Source of the DNA: Chelonoidis abingdonii
Taxonomy: Eukaryota; Chordata; Testudines; Testudinidae
Assembly: GCF_003597395.2 (NCBI RefSeq)
Contig: NC_133773.1
Span: 60,625,407-60,689,406, forward strand
Length of the DNA stretch: 64,000 nucleotides
Direction: 5' to 3'
Under the pieces are notes generated by a model, which saw only the letters and a list, made by a program, of their open reading frames with translations, was not told the DNA's origin and did no database searches. A program made the position numbers and the translations under genes. Below, in pieces: positions 35,181 to 45,984 of the stretch; positions within the stretch are counted from its first letter, which is position 1; every line of letters begins with the position of its first letter.

Positions 35181-35524
35181 AAAAAGAGAGTCACTGCACC
35201 GCATGTAATTTACTATCTAAATTCCCAATTCTGTGATGAGCTCAGTGTGGGCACCAGGGTCCATTTTATTGCAGGAACAGGGCCTATGCTCTAAATTCTG
35301 AGGGACATATTTTCAAAGATATTTAGGTGTCTAAAGACGCAGATAGGGGCTGAATGGGATTTTCAGAAGTGCCTCAAATTTTTCTGATAAATAGATTATT
35401 TGCTATAACATGCAGTTTCAGGTCAACCAAAACTATTCGCAAATTTGGTCAAGTTTGCCAAACAATTTCTACTGAACCGAAAAAGTCAAAACCTTTTGTG
35501 ATGGCTGCTGGTGGTGGCACCACC

Positions 35525-35800
35525 TCCCTTATAAGCCTTAATCCAGTGGTTAGGGCACTCACCTGGGATGTGGGAGACCCTGGTGCAATTCTTCCCTTTG
35601 CCTGATGAGGAGAAGGAATTTGACTTTGGGTTTCCTGCACTGCAGGTGAGTGCCCTAACCAAAAGACCAGAATATTCTGCCATGAAACTTTCTCAGTCTC
35701 TCCTCTTGAAGCCATTCCACTATTTAGAAATAAATAAATAGTCATCAGAGCAGGGATTTGACCTTGCGTCTCCCACATACCAGGTTAGTCCCCTAATTTC
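35525..35800. mobile_element. tRNA-derived SINE pair in opposite orientation
   Basis: Left: TCCAGTGGTTAGGGCACTCA then GGGAGACCCTGGTGCAATTC (A-box and B-box positions). Right: its inverse, GATTTGACCTTGCGTCTCCC and the nearby GAGTGCCCTAACC at 35646-35660. Two SINE heads face each other and could pair in RNA. Confidence 0.6.
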
Positions 35801-36834
35801 CAGACACATCTCTGGCCAAATGACTGTCCATTGTCATCATCAATGACTACAAATAGGCTTGGATTAGATTTTTATTGGTAACTGTCTGGTTTACTGTACA
35901 CAATCAAAAAATGACAAAAAAATTTCCATCAATAATAATCAAAGTTTACAGCTAGGCAAAGTTAGAAAAAATTTGCTTGTGAACTTACTGGAGTTCAAAT
36001 TAAGGATATTTACTTTGAATATTTTGACATGATGTTGAAAATTTGCATTTGAACAGTCATAACTTTATAACAGTTTTAACTTTTTCTATCTCAATGTCTA
36101 CCATCCTTAAACAATTGTCTGACCCCACCCACTGCCAGACCCACAATTATGAAAATTTAAATAGATAAACATTTTTAAGAAGATTAAATCCCACAATCTG
36201 GCACACCTGTGAAAATTTAAATAGATAAAAATCAGAGAAAAATGCTTAAAAATAAATATTGATATTATCTGTCAATATTATAAGGGAAAAAAACCTCCCA
36301 AATTCTGCCAAACCTAACTGAGTTGCCACTATAAATGACAATGGATAGCCACACATCCCAGGTAAGTGCTTACCCACTGGGCTTAAAGCTGATAAGGGAG
36401 GCAGCAATACCACCACAACCTGTTTTGTCCATCTACTTTTCCTTCCTTTCTCAAAACATCTGAAAGTTGAAACAAAATTTGTCAGATTGAAATGTAACAT
36501 TTTGTTTTAACATTAGCAAAACATTTTCTTTTTACTTGAAATCTTTTCGACATTTCGAGTTGCTGAAAAACTAAAAAAAAAAAAGTTTTCAGTTTGATCC
36601 AAAAGAAAAAACATTTTTTAAAATTGCCAGTGAACCAAAAAAATCATTATTCACCCAGCTCTAGCCCTAAGAGCTTAGCTGAATCAACCAAATTTTCCAA
36701 AATTTATGCAGCAGCTTTTAAGTGAAAAATGATTTCACATGGACGTACTAACTGACTAACTTACGGTTATATGAACAAACATGCAGTCCATGTAATAAAG
36801 TAATGTGTTGTACTGGAAATACCAACTGTGAAAG
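35801..36834. other. Intron with diverged low-complexity repeat
   Basis: AAATTT-rich DNA with a duplicated GTGAAAATTTAAATAGATAA segment (36151-36170 and 36210-36229) and an end at about 36650-36665 (CACCCAGCTCTAG) that looks like a MITE terminus. Limits not resolved. Confidence 0.4.
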
Positions 36835-38357
36835 TCACAAGGGCCTGATGAAACACATCCTAGAATACTCAAATTGCTAACTCAGGAGGTATCTGAGCCA
36901 TTAAGGATCATCTTTGAGAAGTCATGGAAGACGGGAGAGATTCCAGAGGATTGGAAAAGGGCAAGTATAGTACCAATTTATAAAAAGAGAAATAAAAACA
37001 ACTCAGAGAATTATAGAACAATCATCTGAACTTCAGTACCCAAAAAGATAATGGAGAAAATAGTTAAGCAATCAATTTTCGAACATCTAAAAGATAATAA
37101 AGTGATAAGAAACAATCAGCATGGATTTGTCAAGAACAAATTGGGTCAAACTGACCTAATAGCTTTCTTTGAATGGGTAACAAGCATTGTGGATAGTGGG
37201 GAAGTGGTAGATGTTGCATATCTTGACTTTCATAAGGCTTTTGATACTGTCTATCACATGACCTTCTCATAAACAAACTAGGGAAATATAACCTAGATGG
37301 AGCTACTATGAGGTGGGTGCATAGCCAGTTGGAAAACTGTTCCTAGAGAGTAGTTATCGGTGGTTCACAGTCAAGCTGGAAGGGCATATCGAGTGGGGTT
37401 CTGCAGGGATCAGTTCTGGGTCTGGTTCTGTTCAGTATCTTCATAAGTGATTTAGATAATGGCACAGAGAGTACATTTATAAAGTTTGCAGATGATACCA
37501 ACCTGAGAGGTGTTGCAAGTGCTTTGGAGGATAGGATTAAAATTCAAAATGATCTGAAATTATGAAATTCAATAAGGACAAATGCAAAGTACTCCACTTA
37601 GGAAGGAACAATCAATTGCATACATACTAAATGGGAAATGACTGCCTAAGAAGGAGTACTGCAGAAAGGGATCTAGGGGTCATAATGGATCACAATATTG
37701 GTCAACAGTAACACTGTTGTGTTAAAAAAACAAAAAAACAAAAAACCCCAAAACCCCATCACTCTGGGATGTATTAGCAGGAGTGTTGTAAGCAAGACAC
37801 AAGAAGTAATTCTTCTGCTCTGCTCCGCACTGATTAGGCCTCATCTGGAGTATTGTGTCGAGTTCTGGATGCCACATTTCAGGAAAGATGTAGACAAACT
37901 GGAGGAAGTCCAGAGAAGAGCAACACAAATGATTAAAGGTCTAAGAAAACATAACCTATGAAGGAAGGCTGAAAGTATTGGGTTTGTTTAGTCTGGAGAA
38001 GAGATGACTGAGAGGGGACATAACAACAGTTTTCAAGTACATAAAAGGTTGTTACATGGAGGAGGAAGAAAAATTATTCTTCTTAACCTCTGAGGATAGG
38101 ACAAGAAGCAATAGGCTTAAATTGCAGCACGGGTGGTTTAGGTTGGACATTAGGAAAAAGTTCCTAATTGTCAAGGTGGTTAAGCACTGGAACAAATTGC
38201 CTAGAGAGGTTGTGGAATCTCCATCATTGGAGATTTTTTGAGTAGGTTACACAAACACCTGTCAGGGATGGTCTAGATAATACTTATTCCTCCCATGAGT
38301 GCAGGGGCCTGGACTAGATGACTTCTCACGGTCCCTTCCAGTCCTATGATTCTATGA
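36835..38357 (+). mobile_element. CR1 LINE, plus strand, RT region to 3' end
   Basis: Plus-strand reading: EPLRIIFEKSWKTGEIPEDW near 36890-36950, QHGFVKNKLGQTDLIAFFEW and VDVAYLDFHKAFDTVYH (first RT aspartate) at 37117-37260, FADDTN (RT active site) at about 37484-37501, then LIRPHLEYCVEFWMPHF and FRLDIRKKFLIVKVVKHWNK at 37826-38205. The 3' end reads GGTCCCTTCCAGTCCTATGA then TTCTATG. Several stops and small deletions; 5' truncated. Inactive. Confidence 0.9.
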
Positions 38358-38888
38358 TAATGGCACTCATTTCCTCTACCCATAGCGCATGGTGTTTTAG
38401 TGTGCTGGGTCATGATTTCCCAAAACACAATGCACACTGCTGCTTCTCTTGTTGACATGATGGGGAATAAATATCTATACATGTACTACTGAACCGCCCA
38501 GGAGCTAGATGCTATGAACCACAGGTGCTCAGATATTAGTACTCGATAGATTAGATAGCATAAGGCAAGATGTCTTCAGCACCTGACAAGGGATCATGAT
38601 GCATTCTGGAGGTGGCATCTGGAGTATAGTATTGAGCTTATGGTATATTATTTTAGCTATTAAGTTATAAATCCAGCTGACATGTTCTCAGAATTACACA
38701 GTCTGGGAACCTTATTGGTCAATCATATTGACCTCTGAGTCCATGTAAATTTCACATGAAGCTTAATATAATGACAAGCATAGAATTCTACATACACATA
38801 TACCAATACCACTGTAAATATGCATAATATCGTGTGCATGCATATTTGTAACCCTGTTCACAATTTATCTCCTTATACTTGTTCTTAC

Positions 38889-39881
38889 CTGCTTCAGAAC
38901 CGGTACATTCTTGAACTGCACTAACTGAACTAGGGGGCAAAACGTCATCATCAAAACTGATAAGATCTCCTTCCTCAGCTGGTTTACTTTGCAAAGTACA
39001 TGTTGAGAGGTTGGTTGGAGCCGATGACTCTCTCAGGGACTTGAAAGCTGTTGCTTGAGAAGCTACCGAGAGACTGGGAGCAGTGATGATTGGTTTTAGT
39101 AAGGTCAAATGAGGGGCAGGACTTTCTACAGAAAGAGACTTTTTGGGAATGAGTGGCCTTGGAGCAGGAACTGGGAATTTCTTCTGTCCATCATTGTTCT
39201 CTGAAGTTGACCCATTCCTTGCATCAAGCAAATCATTACTAGTACTTTTTACAAGGCCAGGTTTTGGTTTCTTTGGCAATTCGGGTTTGGTTATGACATT
39301 ACTCCCAGCTTCTTGAGGTTGCGGGTGCCATTTCCTGGATGTAGCTTTTTGTGTGTTTTCTGTCCATGAACCCGACTCTCCTGAAGCTCTCCTGGCCCCT
39401 AGCTCTGGTTTTGGAGCTATTATTGGCTTCTTTGCAGAAACAGTTGGTCTTGGGACAAATGACCGTGGAGCAATTTCTGGTTTCTTTGATAATCCTGAGA
39501 TATCAGAATTTGCTTGGGATTCAAAAGCTTTGATCCTTGAACCAATACTATTTTGGCTTTTGTCTGTATTCATACTGTTCATCACCATCTGACTGTCCAA
39601 TAAGCTATTATCTAAGAGGGACACTGGCTGACTTGGAGATGGCTCCCTTTCAGCTCGAGGCTGGCTCACTTCTTCCTGATTGTCTTGTGATTGGCTTTGA
39701 TTATCTCTGACCACAGGTTTGAGATTGCCTTTTGATCTTGGTTTTGGCAGTGGACCTGTCACATTACTGGGATTTTCTTGGCACTTCCATTCTTCAGACG
39801 CTTCAGAGACAACTAAGGGAGCCTCATTTTCTGAAGGATTGCTATTTAAGAGAGGTCTGGGAGGTTTGAGAGGACGTTGCA
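38889..39881 (-). CDS. SH3D19: SH3D19 large proline-rich exon
   Basis: 993-nt exon, the largest here, encoding about 331 residues from VQRPLKPPRPLL to GSEAG. Acceptor GTCGGCAG, donor GTAAGA (38888-38883). It carries repeated basic-proline SH3 ligands (PLKPPRP, PKPRSKG, IIAPKPELGARR, PKKPKPGL, VPAPRPLIPKK), an acidic LISFDDDVLPP cluster near the end, and the conserved QNSIGSRIKAFESQ segment. An internal ATG at 39582 (MNSMNTDKSQNS) corresponds to the annotated start of the shorter human form, so a short isoform could begin here. The region is predicted disordered and probably gives self-binding or partner sites for SH3 domains. It ends in phase 1 (G) and joins AT of the 21430 exon to make DPFQFP. 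Confidence 0.97.
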
Positions 39882-40638
39882 CTGCCGACAGAAAAGAGAA
39901 GCTTTCAAATTGTATTCTGACACATCTTAAACAAAAATCTACTTTGTCATTTGGCCTCTCTAACCATTCTGACTGGAAATCTACCAACTATTTCCACTTA
40001 GAACTCACCATTTCTTGTGTTACATTTATCATTCTCCCTTTTTCAAGGGGGCAAAAATACATTACACTCTAGAAAGGAACTGATCTTTGCACAAATGCAT
40101 AGAATTTACAAGTAATAAGTCCAAAATTACTTTGCTGACTTGCAGCACTTTCATTTTAACATACACCATCAGATAAAGAAAAATATTTTTAAAAATGTTT
40201 CATGACATTGAGGGTTTTCCAGCAGAGGCTAGAACAAGGAATAGTATAGCAGCTTCTCTAACCAGCTTTGCATACATCTCAGTCCTGACCTACAACCTCC
40301 CTGCTTTTTCATTCATTATTTTCAGATTCTCTGGCCAAAAAGGATTGTAAATACAGCTAAAATGGAAAAATACTTGTAATGGTTTTGTGGGGAAAAAAAT
40401 TAAATGCATTATAGCCTAGGGTGATATTAAAGAACAACACGTTTTTACTTTTGACACAGACTAGAATGGAGTATCAGGTCATCAGAGGTAAGAAGCAAAT
40501 GCAGTAATTCATAGCAGCACCTAGTCCATAAGTGAAATACTTTTACTGGATGTAGAAAGGATTAAATTGATTTTTAAAAGCATCCCCAGAACATAATCTG
40601 TAAAATCTTTGATAATATGAAGTCCATAAAGCATTTAC

Positions 40639-40843
40639 CTGGAACAATTTCAGATTCACAGAGTGTAGGTAGGTTGTTTTTTACATTACTTCTTGGCAAA
40701 TGGCTAATTATTTCCTCTGGAAAGTCAGTCTGTGTTGCACACGTAGCAGTGCATCTAGAAGCAGCAGCCGCATTATTGTTATTTGTTGTACTGACTTGCA
40801 CTTGGTTAATTTCTTTTATTACCTGCTCATAAGATGGTGGAAG
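40639..40843 (-). CDS. SH3D19: SH3D19 exon with PPxY and TQT motifs
   Basis: 205-nt exon (68 codons plus one base); acceptor TTTGTAG, donor GTAAAT (40638-40633). It starts LPPSYEQVIKEINQVQVSTT, where PPSY is a PPxY-type WW-domain ligand, then an asparagine/alanine run and CATQTDFPEE, a TQT motif of the kind bound by dynein light chain LC8. It ends SEIVP plus G, which completes GTG (V) with the 993-nt exon, giving VQRPLKPPRPLL. Motif functions are inferred from sequence only; the splice joins and family match are clear. Confidence 0.92.
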
Positions 40844-41075
40844 CTACAAAAGAAAAAAGGTAAAAATTTTAACGTGTCCATATGTGAAAATTAAAAAAAA
40901 CCCTACATGAATTCAGAAATGCTACACTGACATGTACAACAAAAATACAAACAAAAAAACAGAGTAGTTCTCTTTTAAGAGGACAATGAGTTCTGGTGAT
41001 GTTATTGTTTCTCTTTGCACTTTAAAATTAACATGAATTACACATGTAACATAAATACGTCTCTTATCTGCTCAC

Positions 41076-41217
41076 CTCAGCTGGAACAAGCTCATTTGTC
41101 CTCCAGATAGTCTGGGAAGGAGGAGGGAATCCTAATCCTTGTGGAGTGACATTTCCACCTGGGAACCAGGAGGATGGTCTGAGAGGCTCAGCAGCAACTA
41201 TTGTAATCTCAGGACGT
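41076..41217 (-). CDS. SH3D19: SH3D19 exon, RPEITIVAAEPLRP segment
   Basis: 142-nt exon; acceptor TTTGCAG, donor GTGAGC (41075-41070), ends in phase 0. It encodes RRPEITIVAAEPLRPSSWF, followed by a glycine/proline-rich stretch (GLGFPPPSQTIW) and ending ELVPAE. The RPEITIVAAEPLRP block is the piece of long SH3D19 isoforms I recognise most readily. The next exon continues directly with LPPSYEQV. No SH3 fold is encoded here; it is part of the long disordered N-terminal half. Confidence 0.92.
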
Positions 41218-41424
41218 CTGCAAAGAAACAAAAACAAGGTGATGTGTGGGAGAGGGAAGGAATGACTGACTAGCAAGTTTTACAGTAATGATTTAAATAA
41301 ACACTAAAATAATATGTTTTCCTAGTAGTTCCAGTTCTATTCCTGACTTTGCAAAGATGCCTTGTATGATTTCATATAGTCACTTAACCTTTCTGGCCCC
41401 AGTGGAGCAAGCATTCAGGGTCCC

Positions 41425-41525
41425 CATTCAGCAGAGCACTTAAGTACATTCCTACCTCTAAGCAAAAGAGAAATTCTACTGACTACAACAGACTATTCCT
41501 GTACTTCAAGGTAGGCATGTGCTCA
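41425..41525. mobile_element. Fragment of the AAGCACTT palindromic repeat
   Basis: CAGCAGAGCACTTAAGTACA and the inverse TAGGCATGTGCTCAAGTACT bracket a short unpaired centre. Related to 26150-26215. About 210 bp from the exon at 41217. Confidence 0.45.
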
Positions 41526-42547
41526 AGTACTTTACTAGAAAGTGTCTTTGTGTCCTTGCAGAATAAAGTGGTTTGGGAATCTTCTGATGAACAGATACTA
41601 ATAAATGCAAAGCATTATTAACTACTGTGTAGAAATAAACAAGGCAATAAAACAAATTTAAGATGATTTTTTTAAAAATTAAGATGTCTTAGCCCAGATA
41701 GTGCAAGGATTGGGAATAAATGTGTACTTTTTCATCTGTTCAGCCCAGTGAGAAAACAAATTGCAACATCCATGTCATGATTTTTTTATTCACATGTATT
41801 TATTTATTTATTTATAATTTTGTGGCACAACATTACACGTACAACATGTTGAAACTGCAACAAACTTATTGTGAATATTTAGGCTGTTTTTTTTTTTTTT
41901 TTAATGAATTTACATCAGCCCTGCTACTTGTGTTCATTTCCTTTGATCATTTACAAGACTGAGTTTTAACCAACAGAAATACTCACAGAAAGCGAACTGA
42001 AGGCTACACAAGTAAGTTTTCCTGCTGGGAGTTTTTGTGTACTAATCTAATCAGAGAACAAAAACATCACCATGTGATATATCTGACTATTAGAACTATC
42101 CTTAGTTTGAATACAGAATATTGAATATTCATTGAGAATTGTTCACATTGAATCCCACAGAGTTTAAAAATTCACAAAGTAATTTGGAGTGAAGACCAAA
42201 TCTGAGGAAATCATGAGGAAAAGAGACTGAAGTTTTCAACCAATTAATTTCTTCTACTTTATGGACATGGATCAAATTACTGCTGTTTTCTCTGTTTTTG
42301 TGTATGCCGTTCACATGTGATTCTAGGCTCACTTATGCTGCGCCTCCTAAATATATTTAATAAACAGTTTAGACACTTTTCAGAATATCTAGTTGGCAGT
42401 GGACAGTTCTCAACATCATTAAGAATATTAAATGTTATCACACTGCACTGGCTACTTACTAACAAGTGGCAGAAGCTGGAGGAAATTTAATGTGTTGATT
42501 TAGAAAGCCTTACCTGGTTTGGTTCTTTGATACCTAAAGGCTTGTCT

Positions 42548-42830
42548 ACAGGGAGAATTTTAGGAAAATCTCCCCACAGTGCTAAAGCAGGGGTAATCAA
42601 GCCTCAAACTCTGTGGGGCAGAGCCTGTCCTTTTGTTATACACCTCTACCCCGATATAACACGGTCCTTGGGAGTCAAAAAAATCTCACCGCCTTATAGG
42701 TGAGACCGAGTTATATTGGGTTCGGGCTGGTACGGTGTACCGGCAAGAGCTGATATGCCGTGCCAAACTGGACCAGCTTCCCCGGTGGTGATTTAAAGGG
42801 CCAGAGGCTCCCTGATTCCAAACTCTAGGT
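42548..42830. mobile_element. Composite of small DNA-transposon fragments
   Basis: GGCTTGTCTACAGGGAG at 42540-42556 is a GTCTAC-type MITE end. CACCTCTACCCCGATATAAC at 42641-42660 is the end of a Tc/mariner-like repeat known from turtles. CTGGTACGGTGTACCGG at 42728-42744 is a short palindromic unit of another element. Confidence 0.5.
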
Positions 42831-43595
42831 GCTACCACAGAATAAATAATGATAATGCTTCTGAGTGTAAATCAATTGCCTACAAGAGTAAAGGATGTAT
42901 TTCCTATCCCCCAACACCGGTATTCAGTATTGCACAACTGTGCTCTGTGGAACCTTTCAAGATATTCTGCATAATAAAATATTTTGAGAACCAAACAGTG
43001 TTGGGAGGGATCCGGAACATCTCTCTATTGTGAAACTGTCCATAGAATGAAAAGCTTGGCAAACGCTTTGCTTTATTAATGAGTTGTATGCCTTTCTTGG
43101 CCATTGCGGGACGCTGGGTATCTGGCTACATGAACCATTTGCTATGGTAACTTCTTCTGTCATTTTGCTATCAGAAAATGCACAAATATATGTTTAAAGG
43201 GTACTTTTAAAAAAGGATAGCAAGGGATAGAAAATCAGCATCCAGAGGTTACAACAGGTTACTTGGGACTCCCTTTCTGAGAAGCTGTAGGGCGGTGTGT
43301 GTGTGTGTATTTAAGTTGTATTTTCAACCTGAAACAATCACCTACAAATGGAGGCCAGAAATTTTTTTAAAAATTTCAGACCAAAAAAATCCATCTTCTT
43401 AAAATCTCATTATTTTTAAAATGTATTTATTTCTTTGTTTCCAATCATTACTATTTTTACACAGAAAAATCAGAAAGGAAAAAAAAAAACCCAGAAGAAA
43501 AGGACAAAAGTAGGATCCTGATATGATCCGTTAAAATAAACTCTAAAGCCAACAATTAGGATGACGTGGTTGAAATATAAATAACCGTGTTATAC

Positions 43596-43638
43596 CTTCT
43601 ATCTCTCTGATGTTCGGTATGAGAAGAAGTCCGAGAAG
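43596..43638 (-). CDS. SH3D19: SH3D19 exon, basic/serine linker
   Basis: 43-nt exon with acceptor AATAG and donor GTATAA (43595-43590). Reading frame CT|TCT CGG ... AGA|AG encodes SRTSSHTEHQRDR and splits an arginine codon with the next exon, giving DRRPEIT across the junction. The segment is short, polar and basic. Both the exon at 59015 and the candidate start exon at 44745 end in the phase needed to join it, so it is where the two 5' forms would converge. Confidence 0.85.
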
Positions 43639-44744
43639 CTATTAAAGTAAAAGAAAGAAAAACAAAGTTAATCTGGACTTGTACAGCAACAAAATAAAGG
43701 TAGTAATAATAAAATTGTCACCAAGCTATCATAAACGTAACCGATTGTACATAGCATTTGATCATAAACTACAGATTTCTAAGAATGGCCATATCTGAAT
43801 AAAAATAATTTGTATTTAACACAGGAAAAATTTTAAAAGCTATTCTTTAGCAATACTTTCAGATTGACACAATATACATATTTACATACACATTGGAGTT
43901 CAAGAATCCCATTCAGACAACTTGCAGAGAAAAGAAGGAAAAAATCCAAAACAGTTACCACATTCAATTATGCTTAAAACCAGATGAAAGCTGTGAAAGA
44001 AACTAACAAAAGCAAGAAAATTAATGAAAGCAAAGCTACCACATCCTAACACAGACTTTTGTGCCTTTTTGTTTTTCACCACTCCATGAATTAAGAACAG
44101 AGTAATAAACCTTAACCTTGTCTTTTGACAATTTATTTCCTAGACTTTGTGTAAAAAAAACTTACGTTTGTTAGTTCAAACTTTTGGTTTGGTTTAATAA
44201 TTATTTTTTAAAAATCTAATCCAATACAAAAGATATTTACCTGAAAAACTATTTCAGACTACTGGGTAAATATTTAATATAACTGTGTGCAGGAGAAATG
44301 TACTTAGCATTGCTTATTAAAAAATTAATTCAACGTCCACTTATCAGTGTTTAAATTCTCGGGCATTTAATTCACACAAATAATGAGACCATTTCTGGGC
44401 TAATAGTTATCTACATTTATTTTTTATATCCACTGCATTTTGGATTTTCACAAGCTCATTAAATCCTCACTCTCTAATCCTGTATTTTTGTCATATTTAC
44501 ATTCAAATATTTTTTTAAAGGCCACACTAACTTTTTAAAATGTGGTTAAACAACAATATAAAACAAAACAAAAAAGAACTTAACTCTCAGCTGAATCTTT
44601 GCATAGCAAATGTGATAGGGAGAAGTAAAGTTTATTGTGCAAAAAGCTGACAATTATTCCATTATTATGCCATCATAGACTGATAGCTGAAATCAGCAAA
44701 GCACCGCTTGAAAAATCCCCAGCATAGTATTGTCACAGACATAC
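43639..44744. other. Intron, no recognised feature
   Basis: AT-rich intron between the 43638 exon and the candidate start exon. No CpG-rich promoter seen next to either. Confidence 0.45.
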
Positions 44745-44785
44745 CTCTTCCACGGGGCATTTTTGATGTGCACTATTCATGAGTG
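44745..44785 (-). CDS. SH3D19: Candidate alternative start exon of SH3D19
   Basis: Minus strand: a strong pyrimidine tract ending CTAG, 41 nt, then donor GTATGT (44744-44739). An ATG at 44760 reads MPRGR plus one base, and that phase fits the exon at 43638 exactly, giving MPRGRASRTSSH and on into RRPEIT. If the exon is instead spliced after 59015, its length (41 nt) shifts the 59055-59015 frame, so it is probably the start exon of an alternative 5' transcript and not a cassette in the long coding form. An upstream ATG at 44780 (MNSAHQ...) is in another frame and would act as a short uORF. The acceptor implies a further noncoding exon upstream. No transcript evidence is available here. Confidence 0.5.
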
Positions 44786-44925
44786 CTAGAGGAAAAAAAG
44801 AAGGGGTTAAAGTAGAGAAAGAGGGTGCAGAGAAGAAAAAGAACAATCTAAGGTTCCTATATGTCAATAGACAAGATTAATTGGATTCATGTTGTTAGTC
44901 ACACAAGAATAGTGCAGATTTCGCA

Positions 44926-44937
44926 TGGGGGGGGGGG
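44926..44937. repeat. Short poly-G run
   Basis: G homopolymer about 140 bp 5' (gene sense) of the candidate start exon at 44745. Confidence 0.7.
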
Positions 44938-45423
44938 AGAGGTGGAGTGTAAAAAAACCTGATAGTTCAAAATAAAATTTATTTTAAAAAAATCAAAAGC
45001 AATTTAATTGAGTTTTTAATTTCTATTCTCACACTGAATTTTATGGGGGTTTACTTATTGCCTGGTGGTATCATCTTAATTGTGAACAGGAAAACTGAGG
45101 AAGAAAGGACCTCTGTACTGTTGATTTCAAATGGGAAAAGCGGCATAGTTTGAATGCTCTTTTTAGGTATGTATTAATTGATGTCTGCTTTGATATAAAC
45201 TCTCTTGTTTTATTTACTTTATAAACAGATGGAATATACTTTATACACTGATGGTCTGACCCAACTCCCAAGAAGTTGAATCAGATTCTTCAATAACATG
45301 CATTCTACCCATTCCCAGCTTATCCTTTAACCCCCATGTATGCATAAATATACATTTCCCTTCTTAGATTTCCCTTTCACTAAGAATACAGACTGGTAAG
45401 AGACACCTATTTGCAATAAGTGT

Positions 45424-45760
45424 TGTTATAACCATGTTGGTCTCAGGATATTACAGAAACCAAGTGGGTAAAGTAATATCTTTATTGGACCAACCTCTAT
45501 TAGTGAGAGAGAGAAGCTTTCACCAAGCTCTTCTTCAGTCTCTGAAATGTATTCAGTGTCGCAGCTAAATATAAGGTGGAACAGATTGTTTTGAGTAAGT
45601 AGTTACATATTTCAAGGGACCATTCAAGGTGAAAAGGCACATTAAACCTCTCCAGTCATGAGGGTATGGGGGGGAAATAAGGCAAGTGGCTGTAAGAGGT
45701 TATAGATTGGTGTAACAAGTCATAAAACCAGTGTCTCTGTTCAGCCCTTAAATTCATAAT
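45424..45760 (-). mobile_element. Interspersed repeat, Penelope-like terminus
   Basis: ACCATGTTGGTCTCAGGATA, AATATCTTTATTGGACCAAC, GAGAGAAGCTTTCACCAAGC and CAAGGTGGAACAGATTGTTT are the ordered blocks of a repeat found widely in reptiles whose end resembles Penelope-like element tails (compare 51467-51560). The family assignment is an inference from that resemblance. Confidence 0.5.
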
Positions 45761-45984
45761 TTTTCTAGATACTAAAAATTAAGTTCCCAGGCTTGTCTTT
45801 TGAAGGTTTTGTGCAGGTTTCCTTTGAGGATGAGGACTAAGAGGTCAGATATAGAGGGATCACTTTGTGAAAAGTATTAGCAATATAAGTGTTCTACTCT
45901 CTGCACTGCCTCCCTATAAGGTAGCTGGCAATTGTCTGTCTTGTAAGTGTCAAAGCTGTTCAGTTACTATGACTCAGTTACTGC

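Noticed and set aside
44745..44780. Start at ATG 44780 (MNSAHQKCPVEE) for SH3D19
   Set aside because: Joining the next exon in this frame does not give the conserved RRPEIT frame; the ATG at 44760 does.
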